Source of the DNA: DAOMNO01 sp035443885
GTDB lineage: Bacteria; Planctomycetota; Phycisphaerae; Phycisphaerales; SM1A02
DNA: 64,000 nucleotides
NCBI GenBank assembly: GCA_035443885.1
Contig: DAOMNO010000014.1
Coordinates: 1 to 64,000 of the forward strand
Direction: 5' to 3'
Of this stretch, positions 10,075 through 18,532 are shown in pieces (the stretch's first letter is position 1; each line of letters opens with the position of its first letter). The notes below the pieces were generated by a model, which saw only the letters and a program-made list of their open reading frames with translations, searched no databases and had not been told where the DNA came from. Position numbers and translations under genes: made by a program.

Positions 10075-11241
10075 ATGAAGCGAACGGTTTTTGTCGCGTT
10101 GGCTTTTTCGGTGGGCAGTTCTTTGGCGGTTGCTGCGCCGCCTTCGTATTCGGTGCAATTTCTCGGCCAGGGTTGGACGGGTACGGGAATGAACGCTCGG
10201 GGCGATGTGTGTGGAAATGTTTCACCGGACGGCACTGCACTGCTGGCGGGCGTGTCGCACGGCGGGCAGCCGTTCGAGTTTCTGCCCTTGCCGCCAGGCA
10301 TGCAGAGTTCGCGCGCCCACGACATCAACGATCAAGGCGTGATCGTTGGCGCGGTCTGCCCCAATCAATATGTCATCACGCAACCCACCGCCGCGGTCTG
10401 GCGGCCAAGCGATAACGGCTATGAGGTCGAAGTCCTTGGCGGACTACCAGGCGATCTGTATAGCGCTGCCTACGCAGTCAACAATGTGGGCGACATCATC
10501 GGCGCATCGGGATTCTGGGGATGGAATCTTTCCACTGGTGTTTTGTTCAATGCAAATGGTCCAGTGGAGTTGCCCGGTGGCGTGAAGGGCGCAGATATCA
10601 ATGATCGGCGGATCGTTCTCTCAGGTACGCAGCTTCTTGATCTCAACACCAACGTCATTGCAAACATCCCACTGCCACCGGGCAACTGGCAGGGATTTGT
10701 CGGCGCAACACTGAATAACAATGATGATTTCGGTGGATACATCCTCGGCTACTCATCATGCAGCGCGTTTCCGATTCGGTATCGGCAATCCGTGGGCTGG
10801 GAGTTCCTCGGTGGATGCGCTCAAACGGCCACCAGCGTCACCGCCATGAATGATCAGGGCGACGCGCTGGCGTTTTACTACTTTACGGCGTCGGGCGTGC
10901 ATTTCGTTGATGAAGGCTATTTCATGCTCGGCAGTCTGATCGATCCTTCACAAGGTGTGTGGTATGTGCAGTGGGGCGGCGCCAACGCGATAAACAACGC
11001 AAGGCAGATCGTTGCAGCAGCGCGGCAGGGCGCCACAGGCCCCATCGGTGCCGTGCTGCTTACGCCAATTCCAGTCAGCGGCGACCTCAACGGCGACAAC
11101 GCGGTCGATGTGCTTGATCTGCTGATCCTGCTCGGCGGGTGGGGGCCATGCCCGAAGGCTGGGCCTTGCCCTGCGGACCTCAACAACTCCGGCACAGTCG
11201 ATGTGCAGGATTTGCTAGTTCTGCTGAGCAACTGGGGGTGA
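10075..11241 (+). CDS. Secreted HAF-repeat protein with two dockerin-like repeats
   Basis: The 388-aa product starts at ATG 10075 after AAAGGACG, with a signal peptide (MKRTVFVALAFSVGSSLAVA). HAF-type repeats are visible as DINDQGVIVGAV, AVNNVGDIIGASG, AMNDQGDALAF and AINNARQIVAAA. The C-terminus has a full pair of dockerin type I-like segments, DLNGDNAVDVLDLLILLGGW and DLNNSGTVDVQDLLVLLSNW, separated by a short Cys-containing linker. It is a paralogue in architecture of the protein at 6626-7921. Likely secreted or surface-attached; function unknown. Confidence 0.87.
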   Translation: MKRTVFVALAFSVGSSLAVAAPPSYSVQFLGQGWTGTGMNARGDVCGNVSPDGTALLAGVSHGGQPFEFLPLPPGMQSSRAHDINDQGVIVGAVCPNQYVITQPTAAVWRPSDNGYEVEVLGGLPGDLYSAAYAVNNVGDIIGASGFWGWNLSTGVLFNANGPVELPGGVKGADINDRRIVLSGTQLLDLNTNVIANIPLPPGNWQGFVGATLNNNDDFGGYILGYSSCSAFPIRYRQSVGWEFLGGCAQTATSVTAMNDQGDALAFYYFTASGVHFVDEGYFMLGSLIDPSQGVWYVQWGGANAINNARQIVAAARQGATGPIGAVLLTPIPVSGDLNGDNAVDVLDLLILLGGWGPCPKAGPCPADLNNSGTVDVQDLLVLLSNWG

Positions 11242-11615
11242 TGCGGAAAGCTTAATGCTTCAGTGCCTCCGCCGCGCACCGACGAGTTGACCGGCGTACT
11301 TGTTTCGACACACTTCCGCCCCCGGCGTCGGCCGGGGGTTGTTCATTCTGCGAACGTGCTTCTTGCAGGGAGTAAGTTTGGCGATGAGATGAATGCAGCC
11401 GCAGCAAAGTGCGGCGATTATTGGTCGCCCCAACTGTATAGCATGGCTCAACTTAAATGTTGGGGTCTGGAATTTTTGTTTTTTCAGTTTGGATCGGCAC
11501 TGTTATGCGGTAGGCTGATGGGTGGCCGCTGCTGGCAGTCTTAGCCGTGTGGGCGTTGGGCTTGCGGGGTTGGCTCATCATGTGCGCTGTGGGCCGCGCA
11601 GACAGGAAACTCATC
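11242..11615. other. Intergenic region
   Basis: 374 bases without a gene I can support. It holds a GC hairpin (see 11319-11338) that probably ends the upstream transcript; the remainder shows no tRNA, repeat or conserved frame. Confidence 0.5.
11319..11338 (+). terminator. GC hairpin after dockerin gene
   Basis: CCCCCGGC-GTCG-GCCGGGGG, an 8-bp perfect stem with a tetraloop followed by TTGTT. The same arms recur after the next dockerin gene at 12925-12944. A terminator is likely although the T-tract is weak. Confidence 0.6.
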
Positions 11616-12887
11616 ATGTTGAAGAATCGCCTTGTCACATTCACCGGCACGGCTGCTATGTACTGTGCCATCATTCTCCCGCCGCTAGCGGCGCCCGGCG
11701 CTGCAGCGGCTCAGCAGTCGCGGAGCGGCAGCGATCAGGGCGGCATCGCGGGGACCGCCGACTGCGGGCCTTGGCATCCCTTCGGCGGCTGCCAACCCGG
11801 GGTCAATTCTCAATTGCAAGCATTGACAGTGTGGAGAGGGGACCTCGTCACGGGCGGTATCTTCGGTTACGCAGGCGGAATGCTCGTCGCCTTCATTGCG
11901 CGCTGGCACAATGGGGGATGGGTGTCCTTCAACTCCGGTGGGGAGGTCGGTGTTGCAAACGGCCAAGTGTATTCCTTGACCGTGTGGAACGGTGATCTCA
12001 TCGCAGGCGGCACATTCCTTACGGCAGGCGGCCAGACCATGAGCCGCATCGCGCGATGGGACGGCTCATCGTGGCATCCCTTCACCTCAGGCGGGCCGAT
12101 CGGAGTGAACGGCACCGTGTGGGCCTTCACGGTGTTGAACGGCGACCTGATCGCAGGCGGCTCATTCACGACGGCAGGCGGCCAGACCGTCAACCGCATC
12201 GCGCGGTGGGACGGCTCAGAGTGGCATCCCTTCACTTCTGGTGACGAAATCGGGACCAACGACATTGTCCGCGCCCTCACCGTATGGAATGGCGACCTGA
12301 TCGCAGGCGGCGATTTCACGACGGCAGGCGGCCAGACCGTCAACCACATTGCTCGATGGAATGGCTCGGCATGGCATCCCATCACCCAAGGTGGACACAT
12401 TGGTGTCAATGCCGCCGTACGCGCACTGAGGGTTTGGAACAACAACCTTACCGCAGCAGGCGACTTCGTCACGGCAGGCGGCCAGACCGTCAACCGCATC
12501 GCGCGATGGGACGGTTTGGCTTGGCATCCTTTCACGTCCGGGGGACAAACCGGATTTGATAATTTTGTGAATGCCCTGACACCGTGGAATGGCGATCTCG
12601 TCGCGGGCGGAATCTTTGAAAGCGCCGGCGGCCAATACGTCAGTCACATCGCGCGCTGGGAAAGTTGCCCGTCTCTCACAGGCGCGTGCTGCATCAACGG
12701 CGTTGCTGCCGAAGTTCCGATGTCCGAGTCCGGCTGCCTCGCCCTCGGGGGCGTTTTTCAAGGGATTGACACCGTACCCGGCGAAGTCGCCTGTCCTGCG
12801 GTCTGCGCTGGGGACCTCAACAGTTCTGGCACGGTTGATGTTCAAGACCTGCTGATACTTCTCGGCGCATGGGGGCCATGCCGATAG
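11616..12887 (+). CDS. Secreted six-repeat propeller-like protein with dockerin-like tail
   Basis: The 423-aa product starts at ATG 11616 (AGGAAA upstream) with a long hydrophobic signal region ending about PGAAAAQ. The body consists of six repeats of exactly 50 codons; each holds a phrase like LTVWNGDLIAGG then FTTAGGQTVNRIARWDG and WHPFTSGG. Six regular blades suggest a beta-propeller (inference). A short Cys-containing region (GACCINGVAAE) precedes a single dockerin-like segment, DLNSSGTVDVQDLLILLGAW. Surface or extracellular role is likely; no enzymatic motif seen. Confidence 0.85.
   Translation: MLKNRLVTFTGTAAMYCAIILPPLAAPGAAAAQQSRSGSDQGGIAGTADCGPWHPFGGCQPGVNSQLQALTVWRGDLVTGGIFGYAGGMLVAFIARWHNGGWVSFNSGGEVGVANGQVYSLTVWNGDLIAGGTFLTAGGQTMSRIARWDGSSWHPFTSGGPIGVNGTVWAFTVLNGDLIAGGSFTTAGGQTVNRIARWDGSEWHPFTSGDEIGTNDIVRALTVWNGDLIAGGDFTTAGGQTVNHIARWNGSAWHPITQGGHIGVNAAVRALRVWNNNLTAAGDFVTAGGQTVNRIARWDGLAWHPFTSGGQTGFDNFVNALTPWNGDLVAGGIFESAGGQYVSHIARWESCPSLTGACCINGVAAEVPMSESGCLALGGVFQGIDTVPGEVACPAVCAGDLNSSGTVDVQDLLILLGAWGPCR
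11800..12660 (+). repeat. Six tandem 150-bp coding repeats
   Basis: The phrase encoding NGDLIAGG or its variants falls at 11841, 11991, 12141, 12291, 12441 and 12591, that is, at exact 150-base intervals. Copies differ by many substitutions but no indel, so the unit has been kept at 50 residues. Confidence 0.9.
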
Positions 12888-12922
12888 AGCGCGGTTCGTC
12901 ATGCCTCGCATCAACGCTCGCC

Positions 12923-12946
12923 AACCCCCGGCGATGGCCGGGGGTT
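12923..12946 (+). terminator. GC hairpin terminator
   Basis: AACCCCCGGC-GATG-GCCGGGGGTT, a 10-bp perfect stem 35 bp after the stop codon of the six-repeat protein. Same arms as the hairpin at 11319. Confidence 0.65.
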
Positions 12947-13038
12947 CGGCGTGAAATCGGGTCGGGTGACAGCGGGCGGCGTGGAGTGCTATACTGTGCC
13001 CCCTTCTCGCGGGCGGTTTGCCGCTCGCTGGTTGGAAC

Positions 13039-13112
13039 GGGCTAGTAGCTCAGCTGGCTAGAGCGCGCCCCTGATAAGGGCGAGGTCGGAGGTTCGAGTC
13101 CTCTCTGGCCCA
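13039..13112 (+). tRNA. tRNA-Ile (anticodon GAT)
   Basis: Acceptor GGGCTAG pairs with CTGGCCC; D arm GCTC/GAGC; anticodon arm CGCCC-CTGATAA-GGGCG gives anticodon GAT; T arm GGAGG-TTCGAGT-CCTCT; discriminator A. CCA is not encoded. A short palindrome ACTTCGA...TCGAAGT follows immediately. Confidence 0.96.
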
Positions 13113-13418
13113 CTTCGAGTGAGTCGAAGTATTCTGCACACTCTCGCTCACTCCCGCAAACCCCTGCATCCGCAGGGTTTTTTGCATTCGCTTCCCTCTG
13201 ACGTTTCGAGTCGTTTCCAGTCGTTTCGTGCGTTTGCTGCGCCGCATTCTGCGCCGCGTGAACCCCACCGGCTTCGTTGCAGACAATCGCCTTGGCGAAG
13301 TGTTCATCGGTCAGTTGCAGATAGTGCCGAGCCGCCACGGCTGGCTATTTCCGATCCCGCGGCAAACAACGTGAATCGGAAACTGGTCGTCGAGTTCCGT
13401 CTCGCGCGCTTGCATGTG
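13113..13418 (-). pseudogene. Tyrosine integrase C-terminal remnant at tRNA-Ile
   Basis: Two adjacent minus-strand frames together read as the C-terminus of a tyrosine recombinase: ARETELDDQFPIHVVC and GIGNSQ in one frame (about 13406-13341), then VAARHYLQLTDEHFAKA and NAAQQTHE in the next (13340 downward). ARHYLQLTDEHF is the box holding the nucleophilic tyrosine. Joining them needs one lost base at about 13340. Nothing upstream of about 13418 looks like integrase, so the catalytic N-terminal part is gone. The second frame runs on into the antisense of tRNA-Ile, the usual arrangement at a tRNA attachment site. Confidence 0.75.
13158..13183 (+). terminator. Terminator downstream of tRNA-Ile
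   Basis: CCCTGC-ATCC-GCAGGG followed by TTTTTT, within AAACCCCTGC...GCAGGGTTTTTT, 46 bases after the tRNA. It lies inside the antisense integrase remnant. Confidence 0.8.
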
Positions 13419-13685
13419 ATGTGGGTATTGGGCTTGATTTCGTAATGGTGATAGACATCCGCGTCTATGAGCGCGTGATCCGAACGCCTTCGCACTTTGG
13501 GAGCACGTACAAGCGGAAGATGCATGTCCGCTGACTCGGCGATCCGTTGCTCGAGCAGATCGCAAGAACACGCGTATCTTGCCAAGTCCCTTTATACATG
13601 CGTCGATCCGGTCGGCCGCGATGCCCTTCGTCTAAAGCGGGCCGGCCTTGCGTCTGGCATGCGATTGCACGGTATGATGCGCTTT

Positions 13686-15230
13686 ATGACCGATGAAGGA
13701 ACGCCCGCTCTTGTTCACCTGTCCACTCGTCCGCGCGTGGCGGCGATTGTTCTGAATTCGGTCAGCCATGACACGCGCGTGCTGAAAGAAGCGGCCTCAC
13801 TGCAGGCCGCGGGGTATGAAGTAACGATCTTCGGGTTGCAGGACAATCGCTGCAACGAGCCATTGACGGTTTTCCCCAATGGTGTGCGTGTCGTGCGATG
13901 TGCATGGCGCGCTGATTCGTATCGTTTGCTTGCGAGGCTGATCGTTGTAGTGGGTGTGTTTGTGGCTGCAGCTATTGGCGCGTCATTTGTGATCCCGAGC
14001 GCATCGATCCTTGCGTCGATCAAGTCACTTCTAAGCGTGCCCATGGCGCAGTTGGTTCTTCTTAACGTGGCGGGCGTCACCGCGATCGCCATATTAGTCG
14101 GGGTATTGTTGATAAAGCCATTTCGTCGGCTCATGCAAATCGCAAGGCGATATCAAGCCATGGAGGGCGAGCCGGTTGCCGCCAAAACGGCACGGCGCTG
14201 GTCGCTGTGGGGTGCTGTCATTAACCCACTGAGCCGCCGTGTCGGCCATTGGGTCCAAAGTCGGAAAATTCGGGATTCAATCAGGTCATTTGAGCCAGAT
14301 GTTGTGCACTGTCACGATCTGAATGCACTGCCGATAGGAAGTGCCTACGTCGGGCGACATGGCGGCCGACTGGTGTACGACTCGCACGAAATCTATGAGG
14401 CGGTCTCGTCAATGAAGCCGTGGAATCGGCGTTGGCTTGAAATAAAACAACGCCATTACAGTCGGCGAGTCGAACTGTTCATCACGATCAACGACAGCAT
14501 TGCAGAGTACTTGAATCGCAAGTACCCCAAGCTTCCAACCGCAGTTGTGGTGAAGAACGCCGCACCCGCACCGAAGGAGCCGATCCACGACGACGGGCGG
14601 CTTCATGCTGCCGCCAATCTTGACCCACAAACACGAATTCTTCTGTATCAAGGCGGCTTTGCGCGACATCGCGGGCTGTCGATCCTGCTCAAAGCTGCGC
14701 CGTTGCTGCCGGATGGATGGGCTTTAGTGATGATGGGCTGGGGGGCGATTGAGAGCGAGCTCCGCTCATTGGCGGCGAAGATCGACCCGGAAGGCTTGCG
14801 CATTCGTTTCATCCCCGGCGCACCGTTGGAAGAATTGCCGCAGTGGACCGCGGGTGCTTCGCTGGGCGTGATCCCCTATGAAAATGTATGCCTTAATCAC
14901 TGGTTCTGCACGCCGAACAAGCTCTGGGAGTATCCCATTGCAAACGTTCCGATTCTCGCTAGCCCGTTCCCTGAACTTCGCCGTGTGATTGAAACATACG
15001 ATATCGGCGTCTTGATGTCCGACCCAATCACGCCCGAAAGTATCGCTGGGGCGGTCGTTTCCATGAATGATGCAGAATTCGCTCGCTTGCGTATGAATTG
15101 TACGCGATTTACTGCTGAAGACCACTGGAACCGCTATGGCCGCATACTGGTCAAGGCATATCACGAGTTGATTGGAGCCAACGCGTCATCACAGGTGAAT
15201 TTCTCTGCTGAATCGCCGACTACGGTGTAA
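13686..15230 (+). CDS. GT4-type glycosyltransferase with inserted membrane segments
   Basis: The 514-aa product has a GT-B fold layout: VAAIVLNSVSHDTRVLKEA at the N-terminus, DVVHCHDLNALPIG and VYDSHEIYE in the first Rossmann domain, then ILLYQGGFARHRGLSILLKA and TPNKLWEYPIANVPILAS in the donor-binding domain. Unusually, about 65 residues with two hydrophobic segments (LIVVVGVFVAAAIGASFV; LVLLNVAGVTAIAILVGVLL) are inserted between the first beta strand region and the HCHD motif, which suggests membrane attachment. Start is uncertain (13674, 13677 or 13686). It begins a glycan-related block. Confidence 0.85.
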   Translation: MTDEGTPALVHLSTRPRVAAIVLNSVSHDTRVLKEAASLQAAGYEVTIFGLQDNRCNEPLTVFPNGVRVVRCAWRADSYRLLARLIVVVGVFVAAAIGASFVIPSASILASIKSLLSVPMAQLVLLNVAGVTAIAILVGVLLIKPFRRLMQIARRYQAMEGEPVAAKTARRWSLWGAVINPLSRRVGHWVQSRKIRDSIRSFEPDVVHCHDLNALPIGSAYVGRHGGRLVYDSHEIYEAVSSMKPWNRRWLEIKQRHYSRRVELFITINDSIAEYLNRKYPKLPTAVVVKNAAPAPKEPIHDDGRLHAAANLDPQTRILLYQGGFARHRGLSILLKAAPLLPDGWALVMMGWGAIESELRSLAAKIDPEGLRIRFIPGAPLEELPQWTAGASLGVIPYENVCLNHWFCTPNKLWEYPIANVPILASPFPELRRVIETYDIGVLMSDPITPESIAGAVVSMNDAEFARLRMNCTRFTAEDHWNRYGRILVKAYHELIGANASSQVNFSAESPTTV

Positions 15231-15413
15231 TCCGACGATATGCGATCAGCACTTTCTGCATTCACTGCTGCGATTTGATGATGCGGCAACCTTTAGCACT
15301 CGGTCTGGTTCAGTGGTGGTCGGGAATAATGGATCCAGAGTATTCAGTTGATGTGCAGACGCAGAACCCATAAGTGAACAAGGCCCAGTGTTGGGGCTGG
15401 CTAGCAGTTTCAG

Positions 15414-17291
15414 ATGCCAGAAACACCGCTACACACCCATCACATCTCAGATGATCGCGTATCGGAACCCGTGAGGTGGCAGATGGGTGTTCCCACGCTG
15501 CTTGTCGCTCGCCTTCGTCGCTTTGGCGGTCGCTATGTTCAGCTTTTGCGAGAAGGCTTGCGATTGCAAACAGTGATCCTCATCGGCCTTGTTAGCGTTC
15601 TGGGAGCACTTGCGCAAGCCGCAGCCATTGGCGTTCTGCTTGTCTTCACTCGCGTCGTTGAGGGCGGAACCCACACAGGAATAACTTGGATCGATGCGAA
15701 TTTGGGGCCGAACCGTTTTTCACTGGTTGCCGTGGTCGGTTCTCTCGTCTTTCTTGGGGTACTCAGCGCATTGGCAAGCTACACCGCCAAGTCGCGCGCT
15801 CGAGCATTGGGGCGCGCCGCCGACGCTGCAGTCGCCGCACAAGTGCTTGATGTGTACTCCGGTTCGCCCCACGTAAGCCACGCGCTTCGCCGATTCAGTC
15901 AGGCGGACATTCGGCAGATGATGGTCCGTTCCCCGCGACTTTGTGGCAGCGCGATTGAAGCCATGCTGCATCTCATCTGCCCAATTGTCTATGGCTTGAC
16001 AATCGCATGGATTCTTGTGCGAGTGAACCCATCGGCCACGCTTTACATTGTGCCGCTTTTTATATTGCTCTTGCCGTTCCTGCATCGCTTCAACAGCCGT
16101 GTCCGCCAGCAATCGCGAGACTACTACACCAATGCCACCCGAAATCAGGCGGAGTTCATTTCGGTAGTCTTACGACAGGCGGGCGCACAGAATATTCACC
16201 AGGATCACCATCGACGAGCGATTCAGGAACTGTTTCGCAACAGCGTGGAGATTCGCCGATTCCATGATTCGTACGACCATTTTCGGCTCGCAAGTGATCG
16301 ATCGATCCTCATTACGTCCTTGTTTCGGCCCGTGGCGCTTGGTTTTGTCATAGCGGTTCTTGGCGCACAAGCTCTGCACGGACATGTACTGTGGGGTGAG
16401 ATCATTGTTTATGCTGTCGCTCTTGGACAACTCATCGCTCACATCCAGACGGTGACGACACAGTTTACAAAGCTCAACCTGTATTATCCTGAAGTGGCAA
16501 AATATCTCGACTTCAGGGCAAGCCAGCCCCGCAGCATAACGCCCGCCCAGCCGGTCGAGCGGATCAACCTAATAGTTTTGAACGCGCCGCCTGTGGGATC
16601 GAGCCCATCGGAGCCACTCTCGCTGAAACGAGGCGATCGTGCCATGTTGGTCTGCGATTTAGAGTTGAATAGAACGCATCTTCAGATGATTGTCGAACCG
16701 CTCAAGCGAGCAACCCGACATAACAAAGGGCGAGCAGCATGGGATCGCGCCGGGTTTCTCGCTGAATCGCCGGTCGTCTTACCATTGACGCTTGCGCAGT
16801 TTATCCTTGGAGAACGATCGGGCGAGGAGGCGGCTCGTCGGCCATTGATCGAGGCACTTGATCGGCTTGGCGTCAGAGACGAAGTGAACACCACTCTAGG
16901 CGGCCTGGATTGTGTCATGGAGCCTGCAGTATGGAAAGCGATGAGCGGCACATGTCGCGCCGTGATTCGTCTGCTATCCGCCGCCGCCGACTCTCAAGAG
17001 GTCGTTATTGTTGATTGGCGGATTCTCTCGCGGGTTGATGTGGCAAGGCTTGGAGACGTACTCGGTATTCTCGAAGATCGCGTGGTCCTCATCTCCACGA
17101 CTGACGTAAAGGCCATCGTACCGACGCAATTCGTCAGCACCGTGCTGATATTGCAGGGCTCGTCCTTTGTCGCCGCTGGAGATGCCGCTTGGTGGACGGC
17201 AAGCGGCCTTCGCCACCGTCTGATCAATGCTCGGTTTCTGCCAACTGAGCAAAGTAATCTGGTGGAACCTGACGAGGACATGCAGATGTAA
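15414..17291 (+). CDS. ABC exporter-like membrane protein with degenerate ATPase domain
   Basis: The 625-aa protein has the layout of a type I ABC exporter half-transporter: about six membrane segments in residues 47-365 (for example VILIGLVSVLGALAQAAAIG and RPVALGFVIAVLGAQAL), followed by a domain at the position and order of the nucleotide-binding domain. That domain is degenerate: where Walker A GxxGxGKS is expected (residues about 408-418) the sequence is VCDLELNRTHL, the signature region reads MSGTCRAVIRL and Walker B reads VVIVDW without the catalytic Glu. ATP hydrolysis is therefore unlikely. It sits between a glycosyltransferase and the 2-epimerase gene, so a role in glycan export or as a partner subunit is inferred. 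Confidence 0.75.
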   Translation: MPETPLHTHHISDDRVSEPVRWQMGVPTLLVARLRRFGGRYVQLLREGLRLQTVILIGLVSVLGALAQAAAIGVLLVFTRVVEGGTHTGITWIDANLGPNRFSLVAVVGSLVFLGVLSALASYTAKSRARALGRAADAAVAAQVLDVYSGSPHVSHALRRFSQADIRQMMVRSPRLCGSAIEAMLHLICPIVYGLTIAWILVRVNPSATLYIVPLFILLLPFLHRFNSRVRQQSRDYYTNATRNQAEFISVVLRQAGAQNIHQDHHRRAIQELFRNSVEIRRFHDSYDHFRLASDRSILITSLFRPVALGFVIAVLGAQALHGHVLWGEIIVYAVALGQLIAHIQTVTTQFTKLNLYYPEVAKYLDFRASQPRSITPAQPVERINLIVLNAPPVGSSPSEPLSLKRGDRAMLVCDLELNRTHLQMIVEPLKRATRHNKGRAAWDRAGFLAESPVVLPLTLAQFILGERSGEEAARRPLIEALDRLGVRDEVNTTLGGLDCVMEPAVWKAMSGTCRAVIRLLSAAADSQEVVIVDWRILSRVDVARLGDVLGILEDRVVLISTTDVKAIVPTQFVSTVLILQGSSFVAAGDAAWWTASGLRHRLINARFLPTEQSNLVEPDEDMQM

Positions 17292-17313
17292 CGCAGGCGA
17301 GGACGACAGCGTC

Positions 17314-18411
17314 TCACGCTAAGCAGGCAGATTGTGCAGATTGCATCAAGCATCTAACAATCTTGCTTGCAGAATTCCCGTCGCCATAAAGGTCAATCTG
17401 CGGCACGTCTTGCGCTTGCGCTGCGAGGATCGCCCGTTCAATCGCAGTGGCGTCCGTCCCAACGAGATCGTTGACACCAGCCTCGACCAGTTCGACCCAT
17501 TCCGTTTCATCCCGCATTGTGACGCAGCGAACGCCGTGAAAGAATGCTTCTTTTTGAACGCCACCAGAGTCTGTTGCAATAACCGCGGCCCGCGATTCAA
17601 GCTGGATCATCTGAAGATAGTCGACGGGCTCAATGATCTGGAGGTGACAATCTGCTTGTTCCAGCAGATGCGCACGCATCAGCGCCTGGCGCGTTCGTGG
17701 ATGAAGCGGCAACACGACGGGTAGGTGGCGAGCGGCGCGGCAGAGGCCATCGACGATTCCATGGAGGCGCTCGGGGTCATCAGTATTCTCAGCTCGATGA
17801 ATAGTCGCCAAGACGAACTTGCGAGGTTCTAGGCTGAGTACGTCAAGAATTGAAGGGAGTGACTGTGCCCTTACGGAATAGAAGAGCATGGCGTCGTACA
17901 TCACGTCACCGACAAGCGAAATATGCTTGTCGGCAATGCCTTCTCGTCGCAAATGACCTACCGCGGTTTTTGTTGGCGCAAAGAGGAGATCGGAGACATG
18001 GTCGGTCAGAACACGATTTACCTCTTCCGGCATCAACCGATTGAATGAACGCAATCCCGCCTCGACGTGAGCGACAGGAATGTGCAGTTTCGAGGCCGCT
18101 AACGCTCCTGCGAGCGTCGAGTTGGTGTCGCCATACACCAGTACCCAATCAGGCCGATTTGCCACGAGTAATGACTCGATGTGTTCAAGCATTCGTCCAG
18201 TTTGCTGTCCATGACGGCCCGAACCGATGCCCAGATGGTGGTCCGGCTTTGGAATATCCATGGATTCAAAGAAGACATCCGACATATTGCTGTCATAGTG
18301 CTGTCCAGTGTGCGTGAGTATTTCGCGGATGCTGTTGGCTCGCAAGGCGCGCGAGACAACAGCAGCCTTTACAAATTGCGGTCGTGCGCCGACGATCGAA
18401 TGTACAATCAT
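17314..18411 (-). CDS. wecB: UDP-N-acetylglucosamine 2-epimerase (WecB/WbpI type)
   Basis: The 365-aa product shows the family hallmarks from end to end: GARPQFVKAA at residue 8, HTGQHYDSNM, VYGDTNSTLAG, HVEAGLRSFN, MPEEVNRVLTDH, TIHRAENTD and ATDSGGVQKEAFF. The family interconverts UDP-GlcNAc and UDP-ManNAc, or in the WbpI branch the di-N-acetylated uronic acid forms. With WbpB-like and WbpD-like genes 4-5 kb away, the WbpI function is possible; sequence alone does not decide. Convergent with the ABC-like gene (22 bp between stops). Confidence 0.93.
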   Translation of the reverse strand: MIVHSIVGARPQFVKAAVVSRALRANSIREILTHTGQHYDSNMSDVFFESMDIPKPDHHLGIGSGRHGQQTGRMLEHIESLLVANRPDWVLVYGDTNSTLAGALAASKLHIPVAHVEAGLRSFNRLMPEEVNRVLTDHVSDLLFAPTKTAVGHLRREGIADKHISLVGDVMYDAMLFYSVRAQSLPSILDVLSLEPRKFVLATIHRAENTDDPERLHGIVDGLCRAARHLPVVLPLHPRTRQALMRAHLLEQADCHLQIIEPVDYLQMIQLESRAAVIATDSGGVQKEAFFHGVRCVTMRDETEWVELVEAGVNDLVGTDATAIERAILAAQAQDVPQIDLYGDGNSASKIVRCLMQSAQSACLA

Positions 18412-18532
18412 GCTTGAGGGCTCCTCATATCGGCAACATGGAAGTGTTCTGGCAAGAAGCTCGCATCACCGCAGCAGCCGATCGCGTTATGCAAGGTTAC
18501 GAGAAAGATACGATCAAAAATAGTATCGTGGA

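Noticed and set aside
13042..13112. Protein ending ...GLEPPTSPLSGARSSQLSY read over the tRNA
   Set aside because: This ending is the antisense translation of tRNA-Ile and is a known false tail; only the region past the tRNA is kept as the integrase remnant.
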